From: Oscillospiraceae bacterium
GTDB lineage: Bacteria; Bacillota; Clostridia; Oscillospirales; Oscillospiraceae
DNA: 64,000 bases
Direction of reading: 5' to 3'
Assembly: GCA_016293865.1 (NCBI GenBank)
Contig: JAEDDG010000007.1
Coordinates: 1-64,000 of the forward strand
The notes below the pieces were generated by a model. That model was given only the letters and a program-made list of their open reading frames with translations. It was not told where the DNA came from and made no database searches. Position numbers and translations under genes: made by a program. Numbering within the stretch: the first letter of the stretch is position 1; each line of letters starts with the position of its first letter. Of the stretch, positions 1 through 9,561 are shown one piece after another.

Positions 1-833
1 ACATAACTGTCATAACGGGACTGCGCAATTTCCCCCTCCTGCACAGCAGCGCGCACAGCACAGCCCTCTTCCTTCAGATGCGCACAGTCGGCATATCTGC
101 AGCCGCCCTGAAACGGCGCAAATTCACGGAATGCGGCCGCCGCATCGGTATCCGCGCTCAGATTCATCATATCAATGTCAAACGACGAAAAGCCCGGCGT
201 ATCTGCCACAAATGTACCGTTTCCGACGGGGAAAAACTCCACATGCCGCGTCGTATGACGGCCGCGGCCGAGCTTTTCGCTGATCTCCCCTGTCGGAATG
301 CCGAGATCCGGCTGCAAGGCGTTCAGCACGCTGGACTTGCCCACGCCGGAATTACCGGCAAACGCGCAGACCTTTCCGGCAATCTGTTCGCGCAGCGCCT
401 CTATGCCTTCTCCGCTGTCAGCGCTTGTGCGGATCGCCGGAAATCCGGCGGCTGTGTACAGATCGAACAGCGAACTGTCAAAATCCAGATCGCACTTGTT
501 GAAGCAGATGATCGTTTCACAATTGCTGATTTCCGCAATGAAGATCATCCGGTCCAGGAGAAAAGGATCCGTCACAGGAATCGCCGAAGACGCGAAGAGG
601 ACCATCACATCAATATTGGCTACCGGCGGCCGGACAAAAACATTGCGGCGCGGCAAAACCGCGTCTATTACACCGTCTTCTCCGGCGGATGGTGCAAACT
701 CCACCCGATCACCCACCAGCGGAGTGACATGCTCTTTACGGAATTTTCCCCGCGCCCTGCAGCAGTATATGCCGCTCTCTGAATGAACATAATAAAAGCC
801 GCTGAGGGCTTTGGCAATCACGCCCTCAGCCAT
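1..833 (-). CDS. rsgA: Ribosome small-subunit GTPase RsgA (3' end cut off by window edge)
   Basis: Late-stage 30S subunit maturation GTPase. Reading the minus strand from an ATG at 833 gives 277 open codons to the window edge. The circularly permuted GTPase order is visible: an OB-fold N-terminus, then NKCD (G4), then GNSGVGKSS (G1) and DTPGFSSFD (G3), then a zinc-binding cluster GGCRYADCAHLKEEGC. The family is usually about 290-300 residues, so only the last 15-20 are missing. The start overlaps the end of the upstream kinase gene by 8 bases, so the two are probably translationally coupled. The gene order stp-prkC-rsgA is the standard Firmicutes arrangement. Identification is firm; the C-terminus is simply not in the window. 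Confidence 0.95.
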   Translation of the reverse strand, partial: MAEGVIAKALSGFYYVHSESGIYCCRARGKFRKEHVTPLVGDRVEFAPSAGEDGVIDAVLPRRNVFVRPPVANIDVMVLFASSAIPVTDPFLLDRMIFIAEISNCETIICFNKCDLDFDSSLFDLYTAAGFPAIRTSADSGEGIEALREQIAGKVCAFAGNSGVGKSSVLNALQPDLGIPTGEISEKLGRGRHTTRHVEFFPVGNGTFVADTPGFSSFDIDMMNLSADTDAAAAFREFAPFQGGCRYADCAHLKEEGCAVRAAVQEGEIAQSRYDSY

Positions 834-2649
834 TTGCATATCCCGCAGGCAGCGACAAGCCGGACCAGGCCTGGTCGTCATTCCCTTCGCCGTCGTCCTG
901 ACTCTCCGGTCCGGTGGAGACAATGATCGTAACCATCGTGTGCTCCGTCACCTCGGTGTCTGCCGCAATGCTCTGATAACAGACGACGCCGGCCGCGTAA
1001 TTGCTGCTGGGCTCCCGGGATATGCTGTACGACAGGTTGCTGTTTTCAAGACGGGTAATCGCACGGTTTTCCGTATAACCCAGAACATCCGGCACAGTGG
1101 TCGTCCGATAGGACGGTCCTCTGCTGTAAACGATCCGGACTGTCTGTCCCTCCGTCAGCGGCGTACCCTCCTCCGGCTCCTGTCCCATCACATAGCCCAC
1201 GGTGTATTCGTCGCTGTCCACCGCTTCCAGATCAAACTGAAGGTCAAGGCCGTACTCATTGAGCTTAACCTTGGCCTGCCGATAATCGATATTCAGGATA
1301 TCCGGCATTTTGATCACTTCTTCGCCGAGAGAAACAGACAGAACAATCGGAATTCCGTCCTCATCGCGCATAATTTCACGCTCGGCGGCAGGATCCTGCG
1401 AAACCACATAGCCCGCTTCCACATCATCGTTGTACACAGACTCAACGCTGAACACGAAGTCGTCTGCATATCTCTTGTCATTCATGATCTCCGCCGCAGA
1501 CTGATTTTTGAAGTCCGGAATCGCCACACGATCATCCGACGGATTGAACATCTCACGCAGATAATAGTTCCAAAGGAAAACGAACATCACAATCAGGAAC
1601 ATCAGCACGCAGAAAATTCCCACAAGAAGCGACGTTCTGTTGGCTCTCTTCCGGCTGTGCGTATAGTCCTCCCTGATGCGGTGAATGCCCGGACGCTCCT
1701 GACGCTTGCCCTGCTGGACCGCATTGCGGATCTCGTCGGTCGGGATGGCGCGGGTGGCCTCGCTCTGGTAATCATCCAGCCCGCTCTTCAGGGGCGTCGT
1801 ATAACCAAAGACCGCCGCAGGATTTCTGCGGAATTCCTCCAGATCAGCCAGCAATTCATCTGCAGACGCATAGCGCAGATTCAGATCCGGCTCCATGGCA
1901 TGCATGGTGATATCCTCAAGCCCGACCGGAATATCCGGGTTGATCTCCCTGGGCATCAGCGGTATGGAGCTGATGTGCTGGATGGCAATGGACACGGCGG
2001 ACTCCCCTTCAAAGGGCAGACGGCCGGTCAGCATCTCATACATCACGACGCCGACAGAGTAAATATCGCTGCGTGCATCCACCGGACTGCCCTTGGCCTG
2101 CTCCGGTGAAATATAGTGGACGGAGCCCAGCGCCTCATGCGTCATGGTGTTCTGCGTGGAAAGCAGACGCGCAATGCCGAAATCGGCCACCTTTACGCTG
2201 CCGTCCTTCAGAACCATAATGTTGTGGGGCTTGATGTCCCGATGAATGATGCCGCGGGAATGGGCATGCTGCAGCGCCTTTGCAATCTGCGTGCTGAAAT
2301 GCAGCGTTTCCTTCCAGTTGAGAACGCCTTTGCGCTTGATATACTGCTTCAGCGTAATGCCCTCGATCAGCTCCATCACAATATAATCAATATCCTGCCA
2401 TGTGTTCACGTCGTACACTGCGACAATATTCGGATGGGACAGCATGGCAACCGCCTGGCTTTCCGCGTGAAAACGGCGGCGGAACTCCTCATCCTCGGCA
2501 AGCTCGCTTTTGAGGATTTTGATGGCGACAAACCTGTTCAGCCGGTGGCAGCGTGCCTTGTAAACCACAGCCATCCCGCCAACGCCGATCCTTTCAAGGA
2601 TTTCATATCGGTTGTCAAGCATCATGCCAATGTATTTATCGTTGTCCAT
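826..2649 (-). CDS. prkC: Serine/threonine protein kinase with PASTA repeats (PrkC/StkP type)
   Basis: Membrane-bound Hanks-type kinase that senses peptidoglycan fragments and phosphorylates cell-wall, division and translation proteins; in spore formers it can trigger germination. The 607-residue protein has a kinase domain at about 12-275 with the lysine of VAIK (K44), catalytic HRDIKPHN (D138) and the metal-binding DFG (D156). A basic juxtamembrane stretch is followed by one membrane segment at about 341-363, then three extracellular PASTA repeats beginning near VAIPDF, IKMPDI and TVPDV. The start is preceded by GGAGG. It sits directly downstream of its cognate PP2C phosphatase. All catalytic residues are present, so an active kinase is expected. 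Confidence 0.96.
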   Translation of the reverse strand: MDNDKYIGMMLDNRYEILERIGVGGMAVVYKARCHRLNRFVAIKILKSELAEDEEFRRRFHAESQAVAMLSHPNIVAVYDVNTWQDIDYIVMELIEGITLKQYIKRKGVLNWKETLHFSTQIAKALQHAHSRGIIHRDIKPHNIMVLKDGSVKVADFGIARLLSTQNTMTHEALGSVHYISPEQAKGSPVDARSDIYSVGVVMYEMLTGRLPFEGESAVSIAIQHISSIPLMPREINPDIPVGLEDITMHAMEPDLNLRYASADELLADLEEFRRNPAAVFGYTTPLKSGLDDYQSEATRAIPTDEIRNAVQQGKRQERPGIHRIREDYTHSRKRANRTSLLVGIFCVLMFLIVMFVFLWNYYLREMFNPSDDRVAIPDFKNQSAAEIMNDKRYADDFVFSVESVYNDDVEAGYVVSQDPAAEREIMRDEDGIPIVLSVSLGEEVIKMPDILNIDYRQAKVKLNEYGLDLQFDLEAVDSDEYTVGYVMGQEPEEGTPLTEGQTVRIVYSRGPSYRTTTVPDVLGYTENRAITRLENSNLSYSISREPSSNYAAGVVCYQSIAADTEVTEHTMVTIIVSTGPESQDDGEGNDDQAWSGLSLPAGYANG

Positions 2650-2680
2650 TGATCAGACCTCCATAGTTCACTTGAACCGA

Positions 2681-3412
2681 TTATCTTCTGCACAGCGCAA
2701 CCGTAATGTTGTCCGGCGCGCCGCGGATCAGGGCGCTTTTCACCAGATTGTCACAATGCGCCTCAATACTGCAGTCATTTTTCAGTTCAGCCAGAAGTTC
2801 GCTGTCACTGAGCATATTGGACAGGCCGTCCGAGCACAGGAGGATGTATTCACCCTGCGCAACAGTCACAAAAAAGGTATCCGCCCTGACGCTCTCCTCT
2901 GTCCCGAGCGCACGTGTAATCAGATTTCTGTTGGGATGATGCAGCGACTCTTCCTCGGTAATATCGCCTCTGGCAACAAGCTCTGCGACAACAGAATGAT
3001 CCCTTGTAATACGCCGGATCTGACGCTGGCTGATGTGATATGCACGGCTGTCCCCAACGTTCAGCACACAGCACTCTGTACCGCGCAGCAGCGCGGCAAC
3101 CAGCGTCGTTCCCATGCCGTAATACCGGGCGTCTGACTGACTTTTGGTAAAAACGGCCTTGTTCGCTTCTTTCACAGCCTCCTGAAGCAGGTCAGCCGCA
3201 CTTGCAGACGGGTATCTCTGCAGAAGCCCGGAAACTTTTTCCACAAATACATCCGCTGCCAGCTGACTTGCAACCTGACCGCTCCGGGCACCGCCCATAC
3301 CGTCACAAACCAGCACCAGCGCCGTATCCGGCGCAAGCGTGCCGTTGACATACCCTACGTCCTGGTTCTGGCGACGGACAATTCCTTTATCAGTTAACGC
3401 AAAACAGGTCAT
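2681..3412 (-). CDS. stp: PP2C-family serine/threonine phosphatase (Stp/PrpC)
   Basis: Mn/Mg-dependent phosphatase that reverses PrkC phosphorylation. The 243-residue protein is a single PPM domain. Metal-binding motifs are visible: an N-terminal RRQNQDVGYV aspartate, CDGMGGARSG, GDSRAY, CSDGLSNML and the C-terminal GAPDNITVAL aspartate. Length fits the family (about 240-250). The start codon has an AGAGGAG ribosome binding site. It lies 31 bases upstream of prkC and 10 bases downstream of rlmN, so it is in the same transcript. Confidence 0.95.
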   Translation of the reverse strand: MTCFALTDKGIVRRQNQDVGYVNGTLAPDTALVLVCDGMGGARSGQVASQLAADVFVEKVSGLLQRYPSASAADLLQEAVKEANKAVFTKSQSDARYYGMGTTLVAALLRGTECCVLNVGDSRAYHISQRQIRRITRDHSVVAELVARGDITEEESLHHPNRNLITRALGTEESVRADTFFVTVAQGEYILLCSDGLSNMLSDSELLAELKNDCSIEAHCDNLVKSALIRGAPDNITVALCRR

Positions 3413-3422
3413 AGTTCTCCTC

Positions 3423-4457
3423 TCACTGAGAGTGTTTCATCTGTGCTCTTCTCAGCTGACCGCAGGAAGCTTCAATGTCCGGCCCCAGCCTGCGCCTGAC
3501 CGTCACATTGACATTCCTGCTTTTTAGGATTTCAATAAACTCTTTCATGTGCTCCGGCGTGCTCGGCCGCAGCGGACTCTCGCTGACGTAATTCAGAGGG
3601 ATCAGGTTGACATGGCTGCCTGTTCCCCTCAGCTTTTCTGCCAGAAGCGCGGCATGACGCGGCGTATCATTCACGCCGTCAATCATCGCATACTCAAATG
3701 AAATGCGCCTGCCCGTCCGGGCGAAATACCGCCTGCAGGCGGCAAGCAGCTCGTCCACACCATAGGCCTTGTTGACCGGCATAATCTTCATGCGGGTTTC
3801 ATCATCCGGCGCATGCAGGGATACCGACAGTGTTAATTGTAAATTATCAGCAGCCAGTTTGTCAACTTTATCCACAAGACCGCAGGTTGAAAGTGAAATA
3901 TGGCGCATTCCGATGTTCATGCCGTCAGGCGAATTGACAAGTTTCAGAAATTTCAGCACATTGTCATAATTATCCAGCGGCTCACCGATGCCCATCAGAA
4001 CGATATTGGAAATCCGCATGCCGGAATCAAGCTGTGAAAACAAAACCTGGTCCAGCATTTCAGACGGACGCAGCTTCCGCACCAGCCCGCCGATGGTCGA
4101 CGCGCAGAAGGCGCAGCCCATGGCACAGCCGACTTCAGACGAGATACAGACGGTATTCCCGTGCGCATATTTCATGACAACGCTTTCCACACTGTTGCCG
4201 TCGTTCAGCTTCCAGAGATATTTGATCGTCCCGTCCTGAGCGGAGACCTGTCTGCGCAGAATTTCCGGCGCTGTCAGATCAAAATTCTCCGCAAGTTTTG
4301 CCCGCAGCTGCTTGGAAAGATTCGTCATTTCATCAAAGCTGCGCACACCCGACGACAGCCATCTGAAAATCTGACCGGCACGGTAAGCCGGCTCTCCCAG
4401 CTCCTGCATGGCAGCGCTGAGCTCCTGAGGAAGCAGCGATTTGATATCGGTTTTCAT
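3423..4457 (-). CDS. rlmN: Dual-specificity RNA methyltransferase RlmN
   Basis: Radical SAM enzyme that makes C2-methyladenosine at 23S rRNA A2503 and at tRNA position 37. The 344-residue protein carries the cluster-binding CAMGCAFC motif (CxxxCxxC) and the C-terminal methyl-accepting cysteine in DIEASCGQL. An N-terminal accessory domain precedes the barrel, and the length is typical. The start follows AGGAGGG. The gene is 14 bases downstream of rsmB and runs into stp, as in many Firmicutes. Confidence 0.96.
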   Translation of the reverse strand: MKTDIKSLLPQELSAAMQELGEPAYRAGQIFRWLSSGVRSFDEMTNLSKQLRAKLAENFDLTAPEILRRQVSAQDGTIKYLWKLNDGNSVESVVMKYAHGNTVCISSEVGCAMGCAFCASTIGGLVRKLRPSEMLDQVLFSQLDSGMRISNIVLMGIGEPLDNYDNVLKFLKLVNSPDGMNIGMRHISLSTCGLVDKVDKLAADNLQLTLSVSLHAPDDETRMKIMPVNKAYGVDELLAACRRYFARTGRRISFEYAMIDGVNDTPRHAALLAEKLRGTGSHVNLIPLNYVSESPLRPSTPEHMKEFIEILKSRNVNVTVRRRLGPDIEASCGQLRRAQMKHSQ

Positions 4458-4471
4458 TCTCCGCCCTCCTG

Positions 4472-5788
4472 TCAGGCTCTCCGCCGCATACGGCAGATGA
4501 AAAATCCGTCCGTTCCATGGACATGGGGCCAGAGCGTCAGCATCCCCTCCGGCGCGGCAATGCCGCCGGGCAGCGACAGCGGCTGAAGATCAAAAGGCGC
4601 CGTCTGCAGGAAAGCCCGGACAACATCTTCATTTTCCCGCTGGAGTACCGTGCATGTGGAATAAACCAGCACGCCGCCCGGTCTGACATACGCAGACAGA
4701 TTTTTCACAATGGCCAGCTGTATCTCAGGCAGTGCCTCCAGCGCCTGCGGATCCTTCCAGCGGATATCCGGTTTCTTGCGGATCACACCCAGACCGGAGC
4801 AGGGCACGTCCGCAATGACCACATCTGCCGATGCAGCCAGTTCCGGAACCGGAACCCGCCCGTCAGCTGCAAGCGTGTCAATGATCGTTATACCCAATCG
4901 GGCAGCGCCGGAAACAATCAGCGCCAGTTTCTTCTCATGGAGATCGCAGGAGAGAATACGCCCCTCATTTTTCATGGCAGCCGCAGCAGAAAAGGATTTT
5001 CCGCCCGGAGCGGCGCAGCCGTCGATCACGGTCATGCCCGGCTTTGGATCCGCGGCACACACTGCAAGGCGTGCAGCTGCATCCTGTACATAAATATGTC
5101 CGTTTTTGAAGGCGGAAAGTTCCGTAATATCGCCGAAATCATCCGCACAGAGACAATCCGGCAGCCATGGATGCGGACGCGCGCCGACATTTTCCGTCTC
5201 CAGCTCGGCCAGCGCTGCGGCAGCATCAGTTTTCAGCGTGTTGACCTGCAGATCCGTGCCGCATGGGGCGTTTGACGCTTTCAGCAAAGACTCGCAGCCG
5301 GCTGAACCCAGACGCTGCGTATACGCATCAACAAGCCACTGCGGATGGCTGTATAGAATACTGCTGCGCCGGACGTCTGTTTCCGGGATCTGCAGCAGGG
5401 TTTTCCCTTTTTCCGCGGCACGGCGCAAAACTGCGTTTACCAGTCCCGCCGCGCGGGTCCCTCCGTACTTTTTGCACAGCGCAACGCCCTCGCTGACTGC
5501 CGCATGCGGCGGAATCCGGTCCATAAACAGAAGCTGATAGACACTCAAAAGCAGAATATCAGCCACCATCGGCTGCATTTTCCGCAGCGGAACAGTGGAT
5601 AAACTGTCAATCACATAAGCGCACAGGGTCCTGTTCTGCAAAACCCCCATGCAAATGCGGTAGGCCAGATGGGATTCCCGGACAGACAGGCCTTCGTCCC
5701 GCATCAGGTTTTTCAAAAAGACTTCTGACCAGGCGCCGTTTCTGCGTCCGGCCGCCAGCGCCTTCAGCGCAGCCTCTCTCCCTGTCAT
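4472..5788 (-). CDS. rsmB: 16S rRNA (cytosine-967-C5)-methyltransferase RsmB
   Basis: SAM-dependent methyltransferase of 16S rRNA C967. The protein has an N-terminal NusB-like RNA-binding domain (about 1-130) and a C-terminal Rossmann methyltransferase. Motifs seen are the SAM-binding DGCAAPGGKS, the PCSGLGV cysteine and the catalytic YSTCTV cysteine. I chose the ATG at 5788, which gives a 4-base ATGA overlap with the fmt stop and 438 residues; an in-frame ATG at 5794 is the alternative. The gene order def-fmt-rsmB-rlmN is conserved in Firmicutes. Confidence 0.95.
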   Translation of the reverse strand: MTGREAALKALAAGRRNGAWSEVFLKNLMRDEGLSVRESHLAYRICMGVLQNRTLCAYVIDSLSTVPLRKMQPMVADILLLSVYQLLFMDRIPPHAAVSEGVALCKKYGGTRAAGLVNAVLRRAAEKGKTLLQIPETDVRRSSILYSHPQWLVDAYTQRLGSAGCESLLKASNAPCGTDLQVNTLKTDAAAALAELETENVGARPHPWLPDCLCADDFGDITELSAFKNGHIYVQDAAARLAVCAADPKPGMTVIDGCAAPGGKSFSAAAAMKNEGRILSCDLHEKKLALIVSGAARLGITIIDTLAADGRVPVPELAASADVVIADVPCSGLGVIRKKPDIRWKDPQALEALPEIQLAIVKNLSAYVRPGGVLVYSTCTVLQRENEDVVRAFLQTAPFDLQPLSLPGGIAAPEGMLTLWPHVHGTDGFFICRMRRRA

Positions 5789-6693
5789 ATGCACAGGGGA
5801 TGGCCGCGGAAATAATCAGCGGCACGCATGCGTCTGCCGCCGGGCGCCTGCAGCTGCGTAATCACCAGACTGCCGTCTGCGCAGGCAACCTCAAGGCCGT
5901 CCTGGGTGCAGCCGAGCACCGTACCGGGCGCACCGCTTTTTGTACCGGGGCATACTTCAAAAACTTTAAATACGGTTCCGCCGAACGCGGCCGTGGCCAC
6001 CGGCCACGGGAGCAGGCCGCGGACCTGGCAGCCGATTTCCTCAGACGTGCGGTTCCAGTCAATGGGACACATCTGCTTTGTGATCATGGGCGCGAAGGTT
6101 GCCTGCGCAGGATCCTGCGGCGTACGCGGCGCAGTGCCGGACTCAATGGCGCGCAGTGTTTTTACGAGCAGTTCTGCGCCCATCGGCGCCAGCCGGTCAA
6201 ACAGCTCTCCGGACGTCTCCTCCGGGCCGACGGATGTCTCTGCCGTAAAAATAACATCGCCGGCATCCATCTCCTCAGCCATATACATACTGCAGACTCC
6301 GGTGGTCTTCTCCCCGTTCAGAACTGCCCACTGGATCGGCGCGCTGCCCCTGTATTTCGGCAGGAGCGAGCCGTGGATATTGATACAGCCCAGCCGGGGC
6401 ACGTCCAGAATATCCCTGGGCAGAATCCGCCCGTAAGCGACGACGACAATCACATCAGGTGCAAGACTGCGGATCACTTCCAGAGCGGTTCCGTCCCGCA
6501 GCTTCACAGGCTGCCAGACCGGCAGTCCGGCCGCAAGCGCCGCCTTTTTCACCGGCGAACAGTCCATTTTCATTCCGCGGCTTTTGGGTTTGTCCGGCTG
6601 CGTAAATACACCGCATACGTCATAGCCGCTGCTGATCAGCTTTTCAAGGGATACGGCCGCAAAATCCGGCGTACCCATAAAAAGTACCTTCAT
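5785..6693 (-). CDS. fmt: Methionyl-tRNA formyltransferase
   Basis: Formylates initiator Met-tRNA using 10-formyl-tetrahydrofolate. The 302-residue protein begins MKVLFMGTPDFA and contains the catalytic INIHGSLLPKYRG segment (Asn, His) followed by a C-terminal OB-like tRNA-binding domain. Its start codon is directly adjacent to the end of def with no gap, and its end overlaps rsmB by 4 bases, so the three are translationally linked. Confidence 0.96.
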   Translation of the reverse strand: MKVLFMGTPDFAAVSLEKLISSGYDVCGVFTQPDKPKSRGMKMDCSPVKKAALAAGLPVWQPVKLRDGTALEVIRSLAPDVIVVVAYGRILPRDILDVPRLGCINIHGSLLPKYRGSAPIQWAVLNGEKTTGVCSMYMAEEMDAGDVIFTAETSVGPEETSGELFDRLAPMGAELLVKTLRAIESGTAPRTPQDPAQATFAPMITKQMCPIDWNRTSEEIGCQVRGLLPWPVATAAFGGTVFKVFEVCPGTKSGAPGTVLGCTQDGLEVACADGSLVITQLQAPGGRRMRAADYFRGHPLCI

Positions 6694-7209
6694 TTAATCC
6701 TCATCTCCGCCGCTGAAATAAGCGGCCTTCTCTTCTTCAGTCAGAATATGATCGGCAAATTCCGTAAACAGATGGCCGTCCAGATGGTCAATTTCATGGC
6801 AGAAGGCGCGGGCAGTCAGTCCGGTGCCGGTCACGGTGAATGTCTTTCCGAAACGGTCCTGCGCTTTTACGGTAACCGTCATGGGCCGTGTAACCGTTCC
6901 GAACACACCGGGAATGCTCAGACAACCTTCCGGTCCGGTCTGCTCGCCCTGCATATCCGTAATGACCGGATTGATCAGCTCAATCAGCTGCTTTTCCGGC
7001 GGCAGATCCTCCCTGTTGGTATCCATGACCAGGACCGCCCGGCGCAGAACTCCAACCTGCGGCGCGGCCAGACCTACGCCGTCGGCCATCAGCAAAGTCT
7101 CACGCATATCGTCCAGCAGCACATGCAGCCGGTCATTGAACGCCGTCACTTCACGGCTGGTTTTTAAAAGCTGAGAATCTCCCTCGCGGAGAATGTGTCG
7201 CAAAGCCAT
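6694..7209 (-). CDS. def: Peptide deformylase
   Basis: Metalloenzyme that removes the N-formyl group from new proteins, working in sequence with the adjacent fmt product. All three family motifs are present in 171 residues: GVGLAAPQVG, EGCLSIPG (metal-binding Cys) and CHEIDHLDG (HExxH). The start is preceded by AGGAGG. The 83-base gap to priA upstream holds only this ribosome binding site; no clear terminator or promoter was seen there. Confidence 0.96.
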   Translation of the reverse strand: MALRHILREGDSQLLKTSREVTAFNDRLHVLLDDMRETLLMADGVGLAAPQVGVLRRAVLVMDTNREDLPPEKQLIELINPVITDMQGEQTGPEGCLSIPGVFGTVTRPMTVTVKAQDRFGKTFTVTGTGLTARAFCHEIDHLDGHLFTEFADHILTEEEKAAYFSGGDED

Positions 7210-7292
7210 CTTTTGTTAACCTCCTATGGTCTGATCTTTCCTTCAAAGCACAGCCGGCGCGTGCAGTAAAAGAACGCCGGTTGACTCCGGAA

Positions 7293-9539
7293 TTATGTCT
7301 GTGGATTCATATCTGCATATGCGGTCACACCGCGGCAGGTTTTATCCGCCGCAAGCTGCCGAAGTACATGGCAGACTGTATCGCGCACATATTTGCTGGC
7401 TGTACAGCTGATCGTCACACTGTAACGATAGCGGCCGTTCACTTTATAGACGGGCAGCGGCGCCGGGCCAAGCACCCGCATACCAGGTTCACTGCCCAGA
7501 TAATGCTCAAAAGCATCTTTCAGCTTTACGCAGGCGTGCAGAACTGCCGCCTCTCCCTGACCGGACACTGTCACGGAAAAAAGATCGCTGACCGGCGGCG
7601 CGCAAAGAATTGCACGCAGCTGGATTTCACGCTCATAAAAGCCAATATAATCCTGCGCGGCCGCGAGCTGGATCACCTCGTTCATGGGTGTAAACGTCTG
7701 AATCACAGCCCGTCCGCTTTTTTGTCCCCGGCCGGAACGGCCGACCACCTGGGTCAGCAGGCTGAACGTCCGTTCATGGGCGCGGAAATCGCTGGCATAC
7801 AGCGACTGATCAGCGGAAATGACGCCGACAAGCGTCACGTTCTCAAAATCAAGGCCTTTCGCCACCATCTGTGTCCCGACCAGAATCGGTACCTTTTCAT
7901 CCCTGAACCGGTCAAGAATTTTCTCATGTGATCCTGCGGCGGAAACGGTGTCCGTATCCATACGCAGAATTTCCGTTTCCGGAAAAAGCACATGCAGCTC
8001 CTCCTCAACCTTCTGGGTGCCGACGCCGATAAACTTCAGTTCCCCGCCGCATTCCGGGCAGAAATCCGGTGCCGGGATGGAGTGGCCGCAGTAATGGCAC
8101 ATCAGCCTTCTGTTGGCGCTGTGGCTGGTCATTGACACACTGCAGTTCGGACAGGTGTATGTATAGCCGCACGCGCCGCAGACCACCTGCGAAGAAGCGC
8201 CGCGCCGGTTGATGAACAGGATGGTCTGTTCTCCTGCAGCAATGTTCTTTTCAAGTTCCTGCTGCAGCGGCCGGCTGATTGAAGATCCGTTGCCGTTTTT
8301 CAGCTCCTGACGCAGATCGGCAATCAGAACCTGCGGCAAGGTTTGGTCGTTAAAGCGGTGTGTAAGCTGAAAAAGGTGATATTTTTCCTGTTTTGCGCTG
8401 TACATGCTCTCCACACTGGGCGTGGCAGAGCCCAAAAGGAGCAGCGCATTCTTTTGAACACAGCGGTATTTGGCGATGTCGCGCGCATGATAACGCGGTG
8501 GGTTTTCGGACTTGTACGTGTGTTCCTGCTCCTCATCAATCACGAGCAGGCCCAGCTCCTGAACCGGCGCAAACACGGCTGAGCGGGTGCCGATGACTAC
8601 TCTTGCCGCGCCTGCGCGGATCCGCTTCCATTCATCCAGCCGCTCCCCTGCGCTCAGGGATGAGTGAAGGACGGCCACACTGTCCCCGAAATGGGCGGTA
8701 AACAAGCGCACATACTGCGGGGTCAGCGCAATTTCCGGCACAAGTACAAGCGCTCCTTTTCCGCGGGACAGCACTTCATAAATCAGCTTCAGATATACGC
8801 TGGTTTTCCCGCTGCCAGTCACGCCGAACAGAAGCGCGGCCTCCGGCCGGCCGGTATCCATCAGTCGGCGCAGGCCGTCATAGGCCTGCTGCTGCTCCCC
8901 GCTGAGACTGATCGGCTCCGCCGGTGCAACCGCGCCGACTTCAGGGCGGCGGTACGCCTCAACAGGATAGATGGAAACAAACCCCTGCTTTTCCAGAGCC
9001 CGCAGCGACTGCATGGAAGCCCCGGTAAAATAGCGCAGTTCTCCGGCAGAACACACGCCGGCCACGGCCGCCGCTTCCAGCAGCGCAGCCTGCTGCGGGG
9101 CGCGCATGCGCTTTTGCTGCGCAGCAGTATAGGCCTCTTCCGCCGGAATGAGCAGCTCAACCATATCAACGATCTTATCCGTTGTTTTCCGGACGCCGTT
9201 TTTGAACCACATGCCGGCGGGAAGCATCGCCCGGACGGCATCATAAACGGTACAGAAGCACCTGTCCCGCATCCAGAGTGCGAGTTTCAGGTGCTCCTGC
9301 GACAAAACAGGTTCCGTGTCCAGCACAGATTCCACACATTTGAGCGTTTCGCGCCGGCTCTCTTCCTGTACAGAAAGAATCACACCTTCGCGCCGGCTGT
9401 TTCCGCGGCCAAAAGGCACCATCACACGGACGCCGGGAACGGCCTGTCCGCTGAGCTGTTCCGGAATGACATAATCAAACGGCCGGTCGACGGTAAAAGG
9501 TACGGCAGATACGGCAATTCTTGCAATTGTTCTGCTCAA
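7293..9539 (-). CDS. priA: Primosomal replication restart helicase PriA
   Basis: 3'-5' DNA helicase that reloads the replisome at stalled forks. The 748-residue protein has an N-terminal 3'-DNA-binding domain, Walker A GVTGSGKTS, and a zinc cluster of eight cysteines (VCGACGYTYTCPNC then MCHYCGHSIPAPDFCPEC) inserted in the helicase core. The Walker B motif reads DEEQEHTYK, so the histidine of the usual DEEH is glutamine; whether this is lineage-typical cannot be settled here. The start is a TTG with GGAGGG seven bases upstream. coaBC, which commonly lies between rpoZ and priA, is absent. Confidence 0.96.
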   Translation of the reverse strand: MSRTIARIAVSAVPFTVDRPFDYVIPEQLSGQAVPGVRVMVPFGRGNSRREGVILSVQEESRRETLKCVESVLDTEPVLSQEHLKLALWMRDRCFCTVYDAVRAMLPAGMWFKNGVRKTTDKIVDMVELLIPAEEAYTAAQQKRMRAPQQAALLEAAAVAGVCSAGELRYFTGASMQSLRALEKQGFVSIYPVEAYRRPEVGAVAPAEPISLSGEQQQAYDGLRRLMDTGRPEAALLFGVTGSGKTSVYLKLIYEVLSRGKGALVLVPEIALTPQYVRLFTAHFGDSVAVLHSSLSAGERLDEWKRIRAGAARVVIGTRSAVFAPVQELGLLVIDEEQEHTYKSENPPRYHARDIAKYRCVQKNALLLLGSATPSVESMYSAKQEKYHLFQLTHRFNDQTLPQVLIADLRQELKNGNGSSISRPLQQELEKNIAAGEQTILFINRRGASSQVVCGACGYTYTCPNCSVSMTSHSANRRLMCHYCGHSIPAPDFCPECGGELKFIGVGTQKVEEELHVLFPETEILRMDTDTVSAAGSHEKILDRFRDEKVPILVGTQMVAKGLDFENVTLVGVISADQSLYASDFRAHERTFSLLTQVVGRSGRGQKSGRAVIQTFTPMNEVIQLAAAQDYIGFYEREIQLRAILCAPPVSDLFSVTVSGQGEAAVLHACVKLKDAFEHYLGSEPGMRVLGPAPLPVYKVNGRYRYSVTISCTASKYVRDTVCHVLRQLAADKTCRGVTAYADMNPQT

Positions 9540-9561
9540 GCCTTTTCCCTCCGTCTGTCAG

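Noticed and set aside
811-2109. Long plus-strand open frame of 432 codons over prkC
   Set aside because: It is the antisense shadow of prkC; no family pattern, and the opposite strand encodes a complete kinase with all motifs.
5800-7167. Plus-strand open frame of 455 codons over fmt and def
   Set aside because: Spans two complete, well-recognised minus-strand genes; high-GC antisense frame without any domain.
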